A DNA stretch of 64,000 nt. Source: Pseudorasbora parva. Lineage: Eukaryota > Chordata > Actinopteri > Cypriniformes > Gobionidae. Below the pieces are notes generated by a model. The model ran no database searches. It saw only the letters and a list, made by a program, of their open reading frames with translations, and was not told where the DNA came from. This document shows positions 49,745 to 62,200 of this stretch, piece after piece (position 1 is the first letter of the stretch; each line of letters begins with the position of its first letter). Both the position numbers and the translations under genes were made by a program. The stretch spans positions 10,256,361 through 10,320,360 of the forward strand of contig NC_090196.1 in assembly GCF_024679245.1 (NCBI RefSeq). The letters run 5' to 3'.

Positions 49745-52700
49745 AAACTCTTTCCTTTATAGGTTTGCTCATTCTGTCATTTGATATTTGTTTAGAGTGA
49801 CCCTGACTATTACTGTATTTATTAACAAGTCATTTTACTGTATAGTTTTAGAGAAAAGTACAGTCCAATTTGCCCCAAAATTCATTCAAGCACTTGCACT
49901 GTCCAATTTTCAACAATTCATAAAACTCTTTCCTTTATAGGTTTGCTCATTCTTTCATTTGATATTTCTTTAGAGTGACCCCGACTATTACTGTATTTAT
50001 TTACAAGTCATCTTACTGTATAGTTTTGGAGAAAGGTGCAGTCAAACTCTCCCCAAAATTCATTCAAGCACTTACAGTCCAATTTTCAAAAATATCATAA
50101 AAATCTTTCCTTTATAGGTTTGCTCATTCTGTCCATTGATATTTGTTCAGAGTGACCCTGACTATTACTGTGTTTATGTACAAGTCATTTTACTGTATAG
50201 TTTTAGAGAAAAGTACAGTCCAATTTGCCCCAAAATTCATTCAAGCACTTGCACTGTCCAATTTTCAACAATTCATAAAACTCTTTCCTTTAAAGGTTTG
50301 CTCATTCTGTCATTTGATATTTGTTTAGAGTGACCCTGACTATTACTGTATTTATTAACAAGTCATTTTACTGTACAGTTTTGGAGAAAAGTACAGTCAA
50401 TATCGCCCCAATATTAATTGAAGCACTTACACTGTCCAATTTTCAAAAATTCATAAAACTCTTTCTTTTATAGGTTTTCTTATTCTTTCATTTGATATTT
50501 GTTTAGAGTGACCCTTAATATTACTGTATTTATTTACAAGTCATTTTACTGTATATTTTTAGAGAAAAGTACAGTCGAATATGCCCCAAATATCAACGTG
50601 CATTCAAATACTTACACTGTCCCATTTTTTCAAAAATTCATAAACAATTTTTCATCATAGGTTTTCTCATTCTGTCATTTGAAATTTGTTCAGAGAGACC
50701 CTGAATATTACTGTATTTATTTACAAGTATTTTTACTGTATAGTTTTGGAGGAAAGTGCAGTCAAACTCTCCCCAAAATTCATTCAAGCACTTACAGTCC
50801 AATTTTCAAAAATATCATAAAAATCTTTCCTTTATAGGTTTGCTCATTCTGTCCTTTGATAATTGTTCAGAGTGACCCTGACTATTACTGTATTTATGTA
50901 CAAGTCATTTTACTGTATAGTTTTAGAGAAAAGTACAGTCCAATTAGCCCCAAAATTCATTCAAGCACTTGCACTGTCCAATTTTCAACAATTCAAAAAA
51001 CTCTTTCCTTTATAGGTTTGCTCATTCTGTCATTTGATATTTGTTTAGAGTGACACTGACTATTACTGTAATTATTTACAAGTAATTTTACTATATAATT
51101 TTGGAGAAAAGTACAGTCAAATTCGCCCAAAAATTCATTCAAGCACTTACAGTCCAATGTTCAAAAATATCATAAAAATCTTTGCTTTATAGTTTTGCTC
51201 GTTGGGTCCTTTGATATTTGTTCAGAGTGACCCTGACTATTACTGCATTTATGTGCAAGTCATTTTACTGTATAGTTTTTGAGAAAAGTACAGTCAAACT
51301 CTCCCCAAAATTCATTCAATCACTTACAGTCCAATTTTGAAATATATCATAAAAATCTTTCCTTTATAGGTTTGCTCATTCTGTCCTTTGATATTTGTTC
51401 AGAGTGACCCTGACTATTACTGTATTTATGTACAAGTCATTTTACTGTATAGTTTTAGAGAAAAGTACAGTCCAATTTGCCCCAAAATTCATTCAAGCAC
51501 TTGCACTGTCCAATTTTCAACAATTCATAAAACTCTTTCCTTTATAGGTTTGCTCATTCTGTCATTTGATATTTGTTTAGAGTGACCCTGACTATTACTT
51601 TATTTATTTACAAGTCATTTTACTGTATAGTTTTAGAGAAAAGTGCAGTCCAATTTGCCCCAAAATTCATTCAAGCACTTGCACTGTCCAATTTTCAACA
51701 ATTCATAAAACTCTTTCCTTTATAGGATTGCTCATTCTGCCATTTGATATTTGTTTAGAGTGACCCTGACTATTACTGTATTTATTTACAAGTCATTTTA
51801 CTGTATAGTTTTAGAGAAAAGTACAGTCGAATATGCCCCAAATATCAACGTGCATTCAAAAACTTACACTGTCCCATTTTTTCATAAATTCATAAACAAT
51901 TTTACTTTATAGGTTTTCTCATTCTGTCAGTTTAAATTTGTTCAAAGTGACCCTGAATATTACTGTATTTATTTACAAGTCATTATTACTGTATAGTTTT
52001 AGAGAAAAGTACAGTCGAATATGCCCCAAATATCAACGTGCATTCAAATACTTACACTGTCCCGTTTTTTCAAAAATTCATAAACAATTTTACTTCATAG
52101 GTTTTCTCATTCTGTCATTTGAAATTTGTTCAGAGAGACCCTGAATATTACTGTATTTATTTACAAGTATTTTTACTGTATAGTTTTGGAGGAAAGTGCA
52201 GTCAAACTCTCCCCAAAATTCATTCAAGCACTTACAGTCCAATTTTCAAAAATATCATAAAAATCTTTCCTTTATAGGTTTGCTCATTCTGTCCTTTGAT
52301 ATTTGTTCATGGGGACCCTGACTATTACTGTATTTATTTACAAGCTATTTTACTGTATATTTCTGGAGAAAATGGCAGTCAAACTGCAAATAATCTGTCT
52401 ATTCAAACATTTACATTGTGTCCAATTTTCAAAAATTCGAAAAATCTTTCCTTTATAGGTTTTCTCATTCTGTCATTTAATATTTGTTTAGAGTGACCCC
52501 GACTATTACTGTATTTATGTACAAGTCATTTTACTGCATAGTTTTAGAGAAAAGTACAGTCGAATATGCCCCAAATATCCATGTGCATTTAAATACTTAC
52601 ACTGTCCCATTTTTTCCAAAATTCATGAACAATTTTACTTCATAGGTTTTCTCATTCTGTCATTTGAAATTTGTTCAGAGAGACCCTGAATATTACTGTA

Positions 52701-54072
52701 TTTATTTACAAGTATTTTTACTGTATAGTTTTGGAGGAAAGTGCAGTCAAACTCTCCCCAAAATTCATTCAAGCACTTACAGTCCAATTTTCAAAAATAT
52801 CATAAAAATCTTTCCTTTATAGGTTTGCTCATTCTGTCCTTTGATATTTGTTCATGGGGACCCTGACTATTACTGTATTTATTTACAAGCTATTTTACTG
52901 TATATTTCTGGAGAAAATGGCAGTCAAACTGCAAATAATCTGTCTATTCAAACATTTACATTGTGTCCAATTTTCAAAAATTCGAAAAATCTTTCCTTTA
53001 TAGGTTTTCTCATTCTGTCATTTAATATTTGTTTAGAGTGACCCCGACTATTACTGTATTTATGTACAAGTCATTTTACTGCATAGTTTTAGAGAAAAGT
53101 ACAGTCGAATATGCCCCAAATATCCATGTGCATTTAAATACTTACACTGTCCCATTTTTTCCAAAATTCATGAACAATTTTACTTCATAGGTTTTCTCAT
53201 TCTGTCATTTGAAATTTGTTAAGAGTGACCCTGAATATTACTGTATTTATTTACAAGTATTTTTACTGTATAGATTTGGAGAAAAGTACAGTCAAACTTG
53301 CCCAAAAATCAAATTGGATTCAAACACTGTACAATTTTCAACAATAAAACCATAACAATATTTTTTTTTATAGGTTTGCTCATTCTGTCATTTGATATTT
53401 GTTCAGAGTGACACTGACTATTACTGTATTTATTTACAAGTAATTTTACTGTATAGTTTTGGAGAAAAGTACAGTCAAATTCGCCCAAAAATTAATTAAA
53501 GCACTTGCTCTCTCCAATTTTCAACAATCCATAAAACTCTTTCCTTTATAGGTTTGCTCGTTCTGTCATTTGAAATTTGTTCAGAGAGACCCTGACTATT
53601 ACTGTATTTATTTACAATTCATTTTACTGTATAGTTTTGGAGAAAAGTGCAGTCAAATTCGCCCCAAAATTCATTCAAGCACTTACACTGTCCAATTTTC
53701 AAAAATTCATAAAAATCTTTCCTTTATAGGTTTGCCAATTCTGTCATTTGATATTTGTTCAAAGTCACCCTGACAATTACTGTATTTATTTGCAAGTCAT
53801 TTTACTGTATATTTTTGGAGAAAAGTACAGTCAAACTTGCCCAAAAATCAAATTGAATTCAAACACTGTACAATTTTCAACAATAAAACCATAACAATAT
53901 TTTTTTTTATAGGTTTGCTCATTCTGTCATTTGATATTTGTTCAGAGTGACACTGACTATTACTGTATTTATTTACAAGTAATTTTACTGTATAGTTTTG
54001 GAGAAAAGTACAGTCAAATTCGCCCAAAAATTAATTCAAGCACTTGCACTCTCCAATTTTCAACAATCCATA
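49745..54072 (+). repeat. 24-monomer HOR, region 4 copy 1 (4,328 bp)
   Basis: Offsets of 4,328 bp hold between 50,136 and 54,464, 50,856 and 55,184, 51,388 and 55,716, 51,938 and 56,266, and 52,296 and 56,624. Monomer order resembles the 22-mer of region 2 but lacks the A monomer: D runs directly into B (cctttgatatttgttcatgg near 52,297). It contains an extra 545 bp D-B-C trimer. The C monomer at 51,938 has a 2 bp insertion (cattattactg), also at 56,266 and 58,453. Confidence 0.85.
52119..53208 (+). repeat. Tandem duplication of a D-B-C trimer (2 x 545 bp)
   Basis: The units are 52,119-52,663 and 52,664-53,208. Both have tttctggagaaaatggcag in B and tttactgcatagttttag in C, so they are very recent copies. 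The second is followed by E (53,209). The partner HOR at 54,073 has only one trimer, which accounts for the 545 bp difference between 4,328 and 3,783 bp. Confidence 0.88.
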
Positions 54073-57000
54073 AAACTCTTTCCTTTATAGGTTTGCTCAT
54101 TCTGTCATTTGATATTTGTTTAGAGTGACCCTGACTATTACTGTATTTATTAACAAGTCATTTTACTGTATAGTTTTAGAGAAAAGTACAGTCCAAGTTG
54201 CCCCAAAATTCATTCAAGCACTTGCACTGTCCAATTTTCAACAATTCATAAAACTCTTTCCTTTATAGGTTTGCTCATTCTTTCATTTGATATTTCTTTA
54301 GAGTGACCCCGACTATTACTGTATTTATTTACAAGTCATCTTACTGTATAGTTTTGGAGAAAGGTGCAGTCAAACTCTCCCCAAAATTCATTCAAGCACT
54401 TACAGTCCAATTTTCAAAAATATCATAAAAATCTTTCCTTTATAGGTTTGCTCATTCTGTCCATTGATATTTGTTCAGAGTGACCCTGACTATTACTGTG
54501 TTTATGTACAAGTCATTTTACTGTATAGTTTTAGAGAAAAGTACAGTCCAATTTGCCCCAAAATTCATTCAAGCACTTGCACTGTCCAATTTTCAACAAT
54601 TCATAAAACTCTTTCCTTTAAAGGTTTGCTCATTCTGTCATTTGATATTTGTTTAGAGTGACCCTGACTATTACTGTATTTATTAACAAGTCATTTTACT
54701 GTACAGTTTTGGAGAAAAGTACAGTCAATATCGCCCCAATATTAATTGAAGCACTTACACTGTCCAATTTTCAAAAATTCATAAAACTCTTTCTTTTATA
54801 GGTTTTCTTATTCTTTCATTTGATATTTGTTTAGAGTGACCCTTAATATTACTGTATTTATTTACAAGTCATTTTAATGTATATTTTTAGAGAAAAGTAC
54901 AGTCGAATATGCCCCAAATATCAACGTGCATTCAAATACTTACACTGTCCCATTTTTTCAAAAATTCATAAACAATTTTTCATCATAGGTTTTCTCATTC
55001 TGTCATTTGAAATTTGTTCAGAGAGACCCTGAATATTACTGTATTTATTTACAAGTATTTTTACTGTATAGTTTTGGAGGAAAGTGCAGTCAAACTCTCC
55101 CCAAAATTCATTCAAGCACTTACAGTCCAATTTTCAAAAATATCATAAAAATCTTTCCTTTATAGGTTTGCTCATTCTGTCCTTTGATAATTGTTCAGAG
55201 TGACCCTGACTATTACTGTATTTATGTACAAGTCATTTTACTGTATAGTTTTAGAGAAAAGTACAGTCCAATTTGCCCCAAAATTCATTCAAGCACTTGC
55301 ACTGTCCAATTTTCAACAATTCAAAAAACTCTTTCCTTTATAGGTTTGCTCATTCTGTCATTTGATATTTGTTTAGAGTGACACTGACTATTACTGTAAT
55401 TATTTACAAGTAATTTTACTATATAATTTTGGAGAAAAGTACAGTCAAATTCGCCCAAAAATTCATTCAAGCACTTACAGTCCAATGTTCAAAAATATCA
55501 TAAAAATCTTTGCTTTATAGTTTTGCTCGTTGGGTCCTTTGATATTTGTTCAGAGTGACCCTGACTATTACTGCATTTATGTGCAAGTCATTTTACTGTA
55601 TAGTTTTTGAGAAAAGTACAGTCAAACTCTCCCCAAAATTCATTCAATCACTTACAGTCCAATTTTGAAATATATCATAAAAATCTTTCCTTTATAGGTT
55701 TGCTCATTCTGTCCTTTGATATTTGTTCAGAGTGACCCTGACTATTACTGTATTTATGTACAAGTCATTTTACTGTATAGTTTTAGAGAAAAGTACAGTC
55801 CAATTTGCCCCAAAATTCATTCAAGCACTTGCACTGTCCAATTTTCAACAATTCATAACACTCTTTCCTTTATAGGTTTGCTCATTCTGTCATTTGATAT
55901 TTGTTTAGAGTGACCCTGACTATTACTTTATTTATTTACAAGTCATTTTACTGTATAGTTTTAGAGAAAAGTGCAGTCCAATTTGCCCCAAAATTCATTC
56001 AAGCACTTGCACTGTCCAATTTTCAACAATTCATAAAACTCTTTCCTTTATAGGATTGCTCATTCTGCCATTTGATATTTGTTTAGAGTGACCCTGACTA
56101 TTACTGTATTTATTTACAAGTCATTTTACTGTATAGTTTTAGAGAAAAGTACAGTCGAATATGCCCCAAATATCAACGTGCATTCAAAAACTTACACTGT
56201 CCCATTTTTTCATAAATTCATAAACAATTTTACTTTATAGGTTTTCTCATTCTGTCAGTTTAAATTTGTTCAAAGTGACCCTGAATATTACTGTATTTAT
56301 TTACAAGTCATTATTACTGTATAGTTTTAGAGAAAAGTACAGTCGAATATGCCCCAAATATCAACGTGCATTCAAATACTTACACTGTCCCGTTTTTTCA
56401 AAAATTCATAAACAATTTTACTTCATAGGTTTTCTCATTCTGTCATTTGAAATTTGTTCAGAGAGACCCTGAATATTACTGTATTTATTTACAAGTATTT
56501 TTACTGTATAGTTTTGGAGGAAAGTGCAGTCAAACTCTCCCCAAAATTCATTCAAGCACTTACAGTCCAATTTTCAAAAATATCATAAAAATCTTTCCTT
56601 TATAGGTTTGCTCATTCTGTCCTTTGATATTTGTTCATGGGGACCCTGACTATTACTGTATTTATTTACAAGCTATTTTACTGTATATTTCTGGAGAAAA
56701 TGGCAGTCAAACTGCAAATAATCTGTCTATTCAAACATTTACATTGTGTCCAATTTTCAAAAATTTGAAAAATCTTTCCTTTATAGGTTTTCTCATTCTG
56801 TCATTTAATATTTGTTTAGAGTGACCCCGACTATTACTGTATTTATGTACAAGTCATTTTACTGCATAGTTTTAGAGAAAAGTACAGTCGAATATGCCCC
56901 AAATATCCATGTGCATTTAAATACTTACACTGTCCCATTTTTTCCAAAATTCATGAACAATTTTACTTCATAGGTTTTCTCATTCTGTCATTTGAAATTT

Positions 57001-57855
57001 GTTAAGAGTGACCCTGAATATTACTGTATTTATTTACAAGTATTTTTACTGTATAGATTTGGAGAAAAGTACAGTCAAACTTGCCCAAAAATCAAATTGG
57101 ATTCAAACACTGTACAATTTTCAACAATAAAACCATAACAATATTTTTTTTTATAGGTTTGCTCATTCTGTCATTTGATATTTGTTCAGAGTGACACTGA
57201 CTATTACTGTATTTATTTACAAGTAATTTTACTGTATAGTTTTGGAGAAAAGTACAGTCAAATTCGCCCAAAAATTAATTAAAGCACTTGCTCTCTCCAA
57301 TTTTCAACAATCCATAAAACTCTTTCCTTTATAGGTTTGCTCGTTCTGTCATTTGAAATTTGTTCAGAGAGACCCTGACTATTACTGTATTTATTTACAA
57401 TTCATTTTACTGTATAGTTTTGGAGAAAAGTGCAGTCAAATTCGCCCCAAAATTCATTCAAGCACTTACACTGTCCAATTTTCAAAAATTCATAAAAATC
57501 TTTCCTTTATAGGTTTGCCAATTCTGTCATTTGATATTTGTTCAAAGTCACCCTGACAATTACTGTATTTATTTGCAAGTCATTTTACTGTATATTTTTG
57601 GAGAAAAGTACAGTCAAACTTGCCCAAAAATCAAATTGAATTCAAACACTGTACAATTTTCAACAATAAAACCATAACAATATTTTTTTTTATAGGTTTG
57701 CTCATTCTGTCATTTGATATTTGTTCAGAGTGACACTGACTATTACTGTATTTATTTACAAGTAATTTTACTGTATAGTTTTGGAGAAAAGTACAGTCAA
57801 ATTCGCCCAAAAATTAATTCAAGCACTTGCACTCTCCAATTTTCAACAATCCATA
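54073..57855 (+). repeat. 21-monomer HOR, region 4 copy 2 (3,783 bp)
   Basis: It matches 49,745-54,072 without the extra trimer. Shared unusual states include tttaaaggtttgctc (50,290 and 54,617), tactgcatttatgtgcaag (51,245 and 55,572) and a long variant in the C monomer. Private changes include tcataacactctttcc near 55,855 and aaaatttgaaaaatc near 56,762. Confidence 0.84.
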
Positions 57856-58258
57856 AAACTCTTTCCTTTATAGGTTTGCTTGTTCTGTCATTTGAAATTT
57901 GTTTAGAGAGACCCTGACTATTACTGTATTTATTTACAATTCATTTTACTGTATAGTTTTGGAGAAAAGTGCAGTCAAATTCGCCCCAAAATTCATTCAA
58001 GCACTTACACTGTCCAATTTTCAAAAATTCATAAAAATCTTTCCTTTATAGGTTTGCCAATTCTGTCATTTGATATTTGTTCAAAGTCACCCTGACAATT
58101 ACTGTATTTATTTGCAAGTCATTTTACTGTATATTTTTGGACAAAAGTGCAGTCAAACTGCCAATAATCTGTCTATTCAAACACTTACACTGTCCAATTT
58201 CAAAAAAATCATAAAAATCTTTCCTTTATTTCCTTTATAGGTTTGCTCATTCTGTCAT
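56072..58258 (+). repeat. 12-monomer segment partly duplicated (2,187 bp)
   Basis: Landmarks at 56,266 and 56,624 recur at 58,453 and 58,811 (offset 2,187 bp). The segment includes C, C with a 2 bp insertion, D, B, C, E, F, G, and the B-like monomer with the 10 bp tail duplication. Both copies share aaaatttgaaaaatc in B, absent from 52,296, which shows the duplication is recent. Confidence 0.84.
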
Positions 58259-59212
58259 TTGATATTTGTTTAGAGTGACCCTGACTATTACTGTATTTAT
58301 TTACAAGTCATTTTACTGTATAGTTTTAGAGAAAAGTACAGTCGAATATGCCCCAAATATCAACGTGCATTCAAAAACTTACACTGTCCCATTTTTTCAT
58401 AAATTCATAAACAATTTTACTTTATAGGTTTTCTCATTCTGTCAGTTTAAATTTGTTCAAAGTGACCCTGAATATTACTGTATTTATTTACAAGTCATTA
58501 TTACTGTATAGTTTTAGAGAAAAGTACAGTCGAATATGCCCCAAATATCAACGTGCATTCAAATACTTACACTGTCCCGTTTTTTCAAAAATTCATAAAC
58601 AATTTTACTTCATAGGTTTTCTCATTCTGTCATTTGAAATTTGTTCAGAGAGACCCTGAATATTACTGTATTTATTTACAAGTATTTTTACTGTATAGTT
58701 TTGGAGGAAAGTGCAGTCAAACTCTCCCCAAAATTCATTCAAGCACTTACAGTCCAATTTTCAAAAATATCATAAAAATCTTTCCTTTATAGGTTTGCTC
58801 ATTCTGTCCTTTGATATTTGTTCATGGGGACCCTGACTATTACTGTATTTATTTACAAGCTATTTTACTGTATATTTCTGGAGAAAATGGCAGTCAAACT
58901 GCAAATAATCTGTCTATTCAAACATTTACATTGTGTCCAATTTTCAAAAATTTGAAAAATCTTTCCTTTATAGGTTTTCTCATTCTGTCATTTAATATTT
59001 GTTTAGAGTGACCCCGACTATTACTGTATTTATGTACAAGTCATTTTACTGCATAGTTTTAGAGAAAAGTACAGTCGAATATGCCCCAAATATCCATGTG
59101 CATTTAAATACTTACACTGTCCCATTTTTTCCAAAATTCATGAACAATTTTACTTCATAGGTTTTCTCATTCTGTCATTTGAAATTTGTTAAGAGTGACC
59201 CTGAATATTACT
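58259..59212 (+). repeat. Partial second copy of the 2,187 bp segment
   Basis: It holds the first five monomers of 56,072-58,258 and the start of the next. It begins after the B-like monomer with the doubled tttcctttat tail, where an I monomer is normally expected; instead cctgactattactg leads into C. It ends at the switch into the third 61-mer copy inside the monomer starting at 59,179. Confidence 0.82.
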
Positions 59213-62200
59213 GTATTCATGTAAAAGTCATTTTACTGTATAGTTTTAGAGAAAAGTACAGTCAAATTTGCCCCAAAAGTAATTCAAGCAAGTGCACTCT
59301 CCAATTTTCAACAATCCATAAAAATATTTTCTTTATAGTTTTGCTCATTCTGTCATTTGATATTTGTTTAGAGTGACCCTGACTATTACTGTATTTATTA
59401 ACAAGTCATTTTACTGTACAGTTTTGGAGAAAAGTACAGTCAATATCGCCCCAATATTAATTGAAGCACTTACACTGTCCAATTTTCAAAAATTCATAAA
59501 ACTCTTTCCTTTATAGGTTTTCTCATTTTTTCATTTGATATTTGTTTAGAGTGACCCTTAATATTACTGTATTTATTTACAAGTCATTTTACTTTATATT
59601 TTTAGAGAAAAGTACAGTCGAATATGCCCCAAATATCAACGTGCATTCAAATACTTACACTGTCCCATTTTTTCAAAAATTCATAAACAATTTTACTTCA
59701 TAGGTTTTCTCATTCTGTCATTTGAAATTTGTTCAGAGAGACCCTGACTATTACTGTATTTATTTACAAGTATTTTTTACTGGATAGTTTTGGAGGAAAG
59801 TGCAGTCAAACTCTCCCCAAAATTCATTCAAGCACTTACAGTCCAATTTTCAAAAATATCATAAAAATCTTTCCTTTATAGGTTTGCTCATTCTGTCCTT
59901 TGATATTTGTTCAGAGTGACCCTGACTATTACTGTATTTATGTACAAGTCATTTTACTGTATAGTTTTAGAGAAAAGTACAGTCCAATTTGCCCCAAAAT
60001 TCATTCAAGCACTTGCACTGTCCAATTTCAACAATTCATAAAACTCTTTCCTTCATAGGTTTTCTCATTCTGTCATTTGAAATTTGTTCAGAGAGACCCT
60101 GAATATTACTGTCTTTATTTACAAGTATTTTTACTGTATAGTTTTGGAGGAAAGTGCAGTCAAACTCTCCCCAAAATTCATTCAAGCACTTATAGTCCAA
60201 TTTTCAAAAATATCATAAAAATCTTTCCTTTATAGGTTTGCTCATTCTGTCCTTTGATATTTGTTGAGAGTGACCCTGACTATTACTGTATTTATGTACA
60301 AGTCATTTTACTGTATAGTTTTAGAGAAAAGAACAGTCCAATTTGCCCCAAAATTCATTCAAGCACTTGCACTGTCCAATTTTCAACAATTCATAAAACT
60401 CGTTCCTTTATAGGTTTGCTCATTCTGTCATTTGATATTTGTTTAGAGTGACACTGACTATTACTGTATTTATTTACAAGTAATTTTACTGTATAATTTT
60501 GGAAAAAGTACAGTCAAATTCGCCCAAAAATTAATTCAAGCACTTACAGTCCAATTTTCAAAAATATCATAAAACGCGTTCCTTTATAGGTTTGTTCATT
60601 CTGTCATTTGATATTTGTTTAGAGTGACCCTGACTATTACTGTATGTAGTAACAAGTCATTTTACTGTATAGTTTTGGAGAAAAGTACAGTCAAATTCGC
60701 CCCAAAATTCATTCAAGGACTTACACTGTCCAATTTGCAAAAATTCATAAAAATCGTTCCTTTATAGGTTTGCCCATTCTGCCATTTGATATTTGTTCAA
60801 GGGGACCCTGACTATTACTGTATTTATTTACAAGCCATTTTACTGTATATTTTTGGAGAAAAGGGCAGTCAAACTGCAAATAATCGGTCTACTCAAACAT
60901 TTACATTGTGTCCAATTTTCAAAAATTCGAAAAATCTTTCCTTTATAGGTTTTCTCATTCTGTCATTTAATATTTGTTTAGAGTGACCCCGACTATTACT
61001 GTATTTATGTACAAGTCATTTTACTGTATAGTTTTAGAGAAAAGAACAGTCGAATATGCCCCAAATATCCACGTGCATTTAAATACTTACACTGTCCCAT
61101 TTTTTCAAAAATTCATAAACAATTTTACTTCATAGGTTTTCTCATTCTGTCATTTGAAATTTGTTAAGAGTGACCCTGAATATTACTGTATTTATTTACA
61201 AGTATTTTTACTGTATAGTTTTGGAGAAAAGTACAGTCAAACTTGCCCAAAAATCAAATTGAATTCAAACACTGTACAATTTTCAACAATAAAACCATAA
61301 CAATATTTTTTTTATAGGTTTGCTCATTCTGTCATTTGATATTTGTTCAGAGTGACACTGACTATTACTGTATTTATTTACAATTCATTTTACTGTATAG
61401 TTTTGGAGAAAAGTGCAGTCATACTCTCCCCAAAATTCATTCAAGCACTTACAGTCCAATTTTCAAAAATATCATAAAAATCTTTCCTTTATAGGTTTGC
61501 TCATTCTGTCATTTGATATTTGTTCAGAGTCACCCTGACTATTATTGTATTTATGTGCAAGTCATTTTACTCTATAGTTATATAGAAAAGTACAGTCCAA
61601 TTTGCCCCAAAATTCATTTAAGCAATTGCACTGTCCAATTTTCAAAAATTCATAAAAATCTTTCCTTTATAGCTTTACCCATTCTGTCATTTGGTATTTT
61701 TTCAAAGTGACCCTGACTATTACTGTATTTATTTACAAGTCATTCTACTGTATATTTTGGGAGAAAATGGCAGTCAAACTGCAAATAATTTCTATTCAAA
61801 CACTTACATTGTTTCCAATTTTCAAAAATTAATAAAAATCTTTCCTTTAAATGTTTGCTCATTCTGTCATTTGATATTTGTTTAGAGTGACCCTTAATAT
61901 TACTGTATTTATTTACAAGTCATTTTACTTTATATATTTTTAGAGAAAAGTACAGTCGAATATGCCCCAAATATCAACGTGCATTCAAATACTTACACTG
62001 TCCCATTTTTTCAAAAATTCATAAACAATTATACTTCATAGGTTTTCTCATTCTGTCATTTGAAATTTGTTCAGAGTGACCCTGAATATTACTGTATTTA
62101 TTTACAAGTATTTTTACTGTATAGTTTTGGAGGAAAGTGCAGTCAAACTCTCCCCAAAATTCATTCAAGCACTTACAGTCCAATTTTCAAAAATATCATA

